NCBI RefSeq assembly: GCF_025642155.1
Contig: NZ_CP106798.1
Location: forward strand, 7,626,001 to 7,690,000
Direction of reading: 5' to 3'
DNA length: 64,000 nucleotides
Source: Streptomyces sp. HUAS 15-9
Lineage (GTDB): Bacteria; Actinomycetota; Actinomycetes; Streptomycetales; Streptomycetaceae
The position numbers and the translations under genes were made by a program. The notes beneath the pieces are model-generated. The model was not told the origin of the DNA, searched no databases, and saw nothing but the letters and a program-made list of their open reading frames with translations. The first letter of the stretch is position 1; each line of letters starts with the position of its first letter. Positions 61,859 to 64,000 of the stretch are shown piece by piece.

Positions 61859-63730
61859 TCACAGGTGCAGGCGGCGGTCGGCGACCTGGCGGTCGTAGCT
61901 CTCGCGGGCCCGTACGGCGGCCTCGCGCGAGGCGGTCTCGGCGACCGGCACGTCCCACCAGGCCTCGGCGGGGGGAGCGGTGGGGGACGGGTCGGTCTCG
62001 ACATGGACACAGGTCGGCCGGCCGGAGGCGCGGGCCGTGCCGAGCGCCTCGCGCAGCTCCCGCACGGTCTTGGCGCGCAGGACGTCCATGCCGAGGCTGG
62101 CCGCGTTGGCGGCGAGGTCCACGGGCAGCGGGGCGCCGGAGAAGCTGCCGTCGGCGATGCGGTAGCGATATGCGGTGCCGAAGCGCTCGCCGCCCACCGA
62201 CTCGGACAGACCGCCGATCGAGGCGTACCCGTGGTTCTGGATCAGGACCAGTTTGACCGGCAGCCCCTCCTGGACCGCGGTGACGATCTCGGTCGGCATC
62301 ATCAGATAGGTGCCGTCGCCGACCAGGGACCATACGACGGTGTCCGGAGCGGCCTGCTGGACGCCGATGCCGGCCGGGATCTCGTAACCCATGCAGGAGT
62401 AGCCGTACTCCAGGTGGTACTGGCGCGGCGAGCGGGCCCGCCAGAGCTTGTGCAGGTCGCCGGGGAGGGAGCCCGCCGCGTTGATCACCACGTCGTCGTC
62501 GCCGACCACCGCGTCGAGGGCGCCGAGCACCTGTGTCTGGGTCGGTACGGCGTCCTCGTCGTCGGCGCGGTGGGCGGCCTCGACCACCTGGTCCCAACGC
62601 TCCTTGCCCGCCCGGTACTCGGCCTCGTAAGCGGGGTCCACACGGTGTCCGGTCAGCGCCTCGCCGAGCGCCTCCAGAGCGGCCCTGGCGTCGGCCACCA
62701 CGGTCCGGGCGGCCAGCTTGTGGGCGTCGAAGGCCGTGATGTTGAGGTTGAGGAAGCGCACGTCCGGGTGGGCGAAGAGGGTGCCGGAGGCGGTGGTGAA
62801 GTCCGTGTACCGGGTGCCGACGCCGATGACCAGGTCGGCGGTGCGGGCGAGGCCGTCGGCGACCGCCGTGCCGGTGTGGCCGATCCCGCCCAGGTCGGCT
62901 GGGTGGTCGTGGCGCAGGGAGCCCTTGCCCGCCTGGGTGGAGGCGACCGGGATGCCCGTGGCGTCCACGAAGGACTTCAGCGCCTTCTCGGCCTCGCTGT
63001 GGTGGACTCCGCCGCCCGCGACGATCAGCGGGCGCCCGGCGGCCCGGATCGCGCGGACCGCCTCGGCCAGCTCGGCCGGGTCGGGAGCGGGGCGCCGTAC
63101 CCGCCAGATCCGCTCGGCGAAGAACTCCTCGGGCCAGTCGTACGCCTCCGCCTGCACATCCTGCGGCAGGGCGAGGGTGACGGCCCCGGTCTCGGCCGGG
63201 TCGGCGAGCACGCGCATGGCGTTCAGCGCGGAGGGGATCAGCGCCTCGGGACGGGTGACACGGTCGAAGTATCGCGACACCGGGCGCAGGGTGTCGTTCA
63301 CGGAGACGTCAGCCTCGACCGGGTGCTCCAGCTGCTGGAGCAGCGGATCGGGGGCGTGGCTCGCGAAGTAGTCGCCGGGCAGGAGCAGCACCGGCAGCCG
63401 GTTGATGGTCGCCAGGGCGGCACCGGTCACGAGGTTGGTGGCGCCGGGGCCGATGGACGTCGTCACGGCCTGCGCGGAGAGGCGGTTGAGATGACGGGCG
63501 TGGCCGACCGCCGCGTGCACCATGGACTGCTCGTTGCGGCCCTGGTGGTACGGCATGTCGCCGGCGTACTCGATGAGCGCCTGGCCGATGCCGGCGACAT
63601 TGCCGTGGCCGAAGATGCCCCAGGTGCCGGCGATCAGCCGGTGCCGTACCCCGTCGCGCTCGGTGTACTGGGCGGACAGGAACCGCACCAGAGCCTGGGC
63701 GACGGTCAGGCGGACAGTGGTCGTGCTCAT
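61859..63730 (-). CDS. iolD: 3D-(3,5/4)-trihydroxycyclohexane-1,2-dione acylhydrolase
   Basis: ThDP-dependent enzyme of myo-inositol catabolism, 623 residues. The N-terminal catalytic glutamate domain includes GRNEQSMVHAAVGHAR, and the C-terminal ThDP motif is SLVGDGTYLMMPTEIVTAVQ through LIQNHGYASIG. It opens the inositol ring dione to 5-deoxyglucuronate. ATG 63730 is formed within TGATG, i.e. coupled to the stop of an upstream frame that here is only a remnant. The next steps, IolB and IolC, appear lost at this locus (see the scar upstream), so flux through this route may be blocked unless copies exist elsewhere. Confidence 0.93.
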   Translation of the reverse strand: MSTTTVRLTVAQALVRFLSAQYTERDGVRHRLIAGTWGIFGHGNVAGIGQALIEYAGDMPYHQGRNEQSMVHAAVGHARHLNRLSAQAVTTSIGPGATNLVTGAALATINRLPVLLLPGDYFASHAPDPLLQQLEHPVEADVSVNDTLRPVSRYFDRVTRPEALIPSALNAMRVLADPAETGAVTLALPQDVQAEAYDWPEEFFAERIWRVRRPAPDPAELAEAVRAIRAAGRPLIVAGGGVHHSEAEKALKSFVDATGIPVASTQAGKGSLRHDHPADLGGIGHTGTAVADGLARTADLVIGVGTRYTDFTTASGTLFAHPDVRFLNLNITAFDAHKLAARTVVADARAALEALGEALTGHRVDPAYEAEYRAGKERWDQVVEAAHRADDEDAVPTQTQVLGALDAVVGDDDVVINAAGSLPGDLHKLWRARSPRQYHLEYGYSCMGYEIPAGIGVQQAAPDTVVWSLVGDGTYLMMPTEIVTAVQEGLPVKLVLIQNHGYASIGGLSESVGGERFGTAYRYRIADGSFSGAPLPVDLAANAASLGMDVLRAKTVRELREALGTARASGRPTCVHVETDPSPTAPPAEAWWDVPVAETASREAAVRARESYDRQVADRRLHL

Positions 63731-63913
63731 CAGGGCCTCTCGGGTGCGGTGAACAGCGGCAGACGGGGGTCGACGGGCCGGTCCGGCCAGGTGTCAGGGA
63801 TCCACGGAGGGCTCCATCCGGGCCAGGGGTACACCTGTTTGCAACGGGTAGAGATCGACTCCGATACGGCTGGTCGTGATCAGGTCGAACGGCTGGGATG
63901 CTGACTTGGCCAT
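63730..63913 (-). pseudogene. Deletion scar: 5' end of iolC joined to the 3' end of a second gene (probably iolB)
   Basis: From ATG 63913 the minus-strand frame reads DLITTSRIGVDLYPLQTGVP then LARM, the conserved N-terminus of 5-dehydro-2-deoxygluconokinase (IolC), but then departs from the family and stops at 63794. In another frame the following sequence reads WIPDTWPDRPVDPRLPLFTA and ends with TGA overlapping the iolD start, like the C-terminus of 5-deoxyglucuronate isomerase (IolB). The IolC identification is firm; IolB is inferred from gene order and a weak motif. The junction lies at about 63815-63825. Confidence 0.65.
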
Positions 63914-63920
63914 GGGCTCA

Positions 63921-63950
63921 GGTGTAGGTCCCGGCGGGTCGTGCTGTCAA
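63921..63950 (-). promoter_or_regulatory. Promoter for the iol operon
   Basis: On the minus strand TTGACA (63950-63945) and TACACC (63926-63921) with an 18-base spacer lie just before the iolC-type ATG 63913, giving a short leader. The -35 is a perfect consensus. Confidence 0.55.
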
Positions 63951-63954
63951 TGGT

Positions 63955-63998
63955 TTGTACTTACATTCGGACCTGAGCGTGAAATGATGTCTTAACAA
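63955..63998. promoter_or_regulatory. Inverted repeat TTGTACTTACAT-N20-ATGTCTTAACAA upstream of the iol promoter
   Basis: The arms at 63955-63966 and 63987-63998 share TTGT and ACAT on either side of variable centres. They lie just upstream of the -35 element in strikingly AT-rich sequence, a position suited to an activator or a GntR-type repressor. Confidence 0.4.
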
Positions 63999-64000
63999 AG

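Overview
The window is a GC-rich chromosomal segment with strong third-position GC bias, many GTG starts and TGA stops, and dense ATGA/GTGA start-stop overlaps. Together with a conservon operon, a hopanoid cluster, a LysM/M23 peptidase and two tRNA-Pro(GGG) genes, this points to a Streptomyces or close relative. Identifications come from reading translations and motifs by eye; no database search was run.

Region 1 (1-20 kb). After the end of a polysaccharide-export type ABC ATPase (2-535) comes a long hopanoid operon: hpnC, hpnD, a small unknown ORF, hpnE, a polyprenyl diphosphate synthase, shc, hpnG, hpnH, ispG, dxs and a class III aminotransferase (897-13768). It combines supply of isoprenoid precursors (dxs, ispG, prenyl synthase), squalene formation (hpnCDE), cyclisation (shc) and side-chain building (hpnH, hpnG, aminotransferase). 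It is followed by an XRE-cupin regulator behind two tandem operators and three 17-bp repeats, a 40-residue membrane protein, a tyrosine phosphatase, a GH36 alpha-galactosidase and a secreted LysM-M23 endopeptidase.

Region 2 (19-34.7 kb). SGNH hydrolase, TetR regulator, Glu/Leu/Phe/Val dehydrogenase, carboxymuconolactone decarboxylase-like protein and an MBL-fold hydrolase, then a conservon (cvnA-B-C-D plus a GAF protein), threonine catabolism (tdh-kbl), a LysR regulator, a MmcQ/YjbR protein and a split transketolase.

Region 3 (34.8-49.5 kb). This lies between two identical tRNA-Pro genes: a TetR regulator, aldolase and sugar kinase, a FluG-like pair (amidohydrolase plus glutamine synthetase homologue), a methyltransferase, HAD phosphatases, a quinone reductase-like protein, a lipase, a thiolase, a TSUP exporter, cobalamin genes cobK and cobF, and a DUF309 protein.

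Region 4 (49.5-53.7 kb). Immediately after the second tRNA-Pro is a decayed island with less regular codon use: a frameshifted EACC1 gene, an N-terminal caspase fragment of the EACC1-associated type, an IS5-type transposase fragment, an MBL-fold protein, a Cys-rich membrane-anchored protein, a broken unknown frame, and the 3' end of an oxidoreductase gene. I read it as a tRNA-associated mobile island carrying remains of a caspase-type conflict system.

Region 5 (53.7-64 kb). NUDIX hydrolase, a broken aldo/keto reductase behind a MerR-type promoter, a sugar ABC transporter operon (binding protein and two permeases, no ATPase) with a GH42 beta-galactosidase, a GntR regulator, and the inositol-catabolism gene iolD. 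The sequence just upstream of iolD looks like a deletion scar joining the start of iolC to the end of a second gene, probably iolB.
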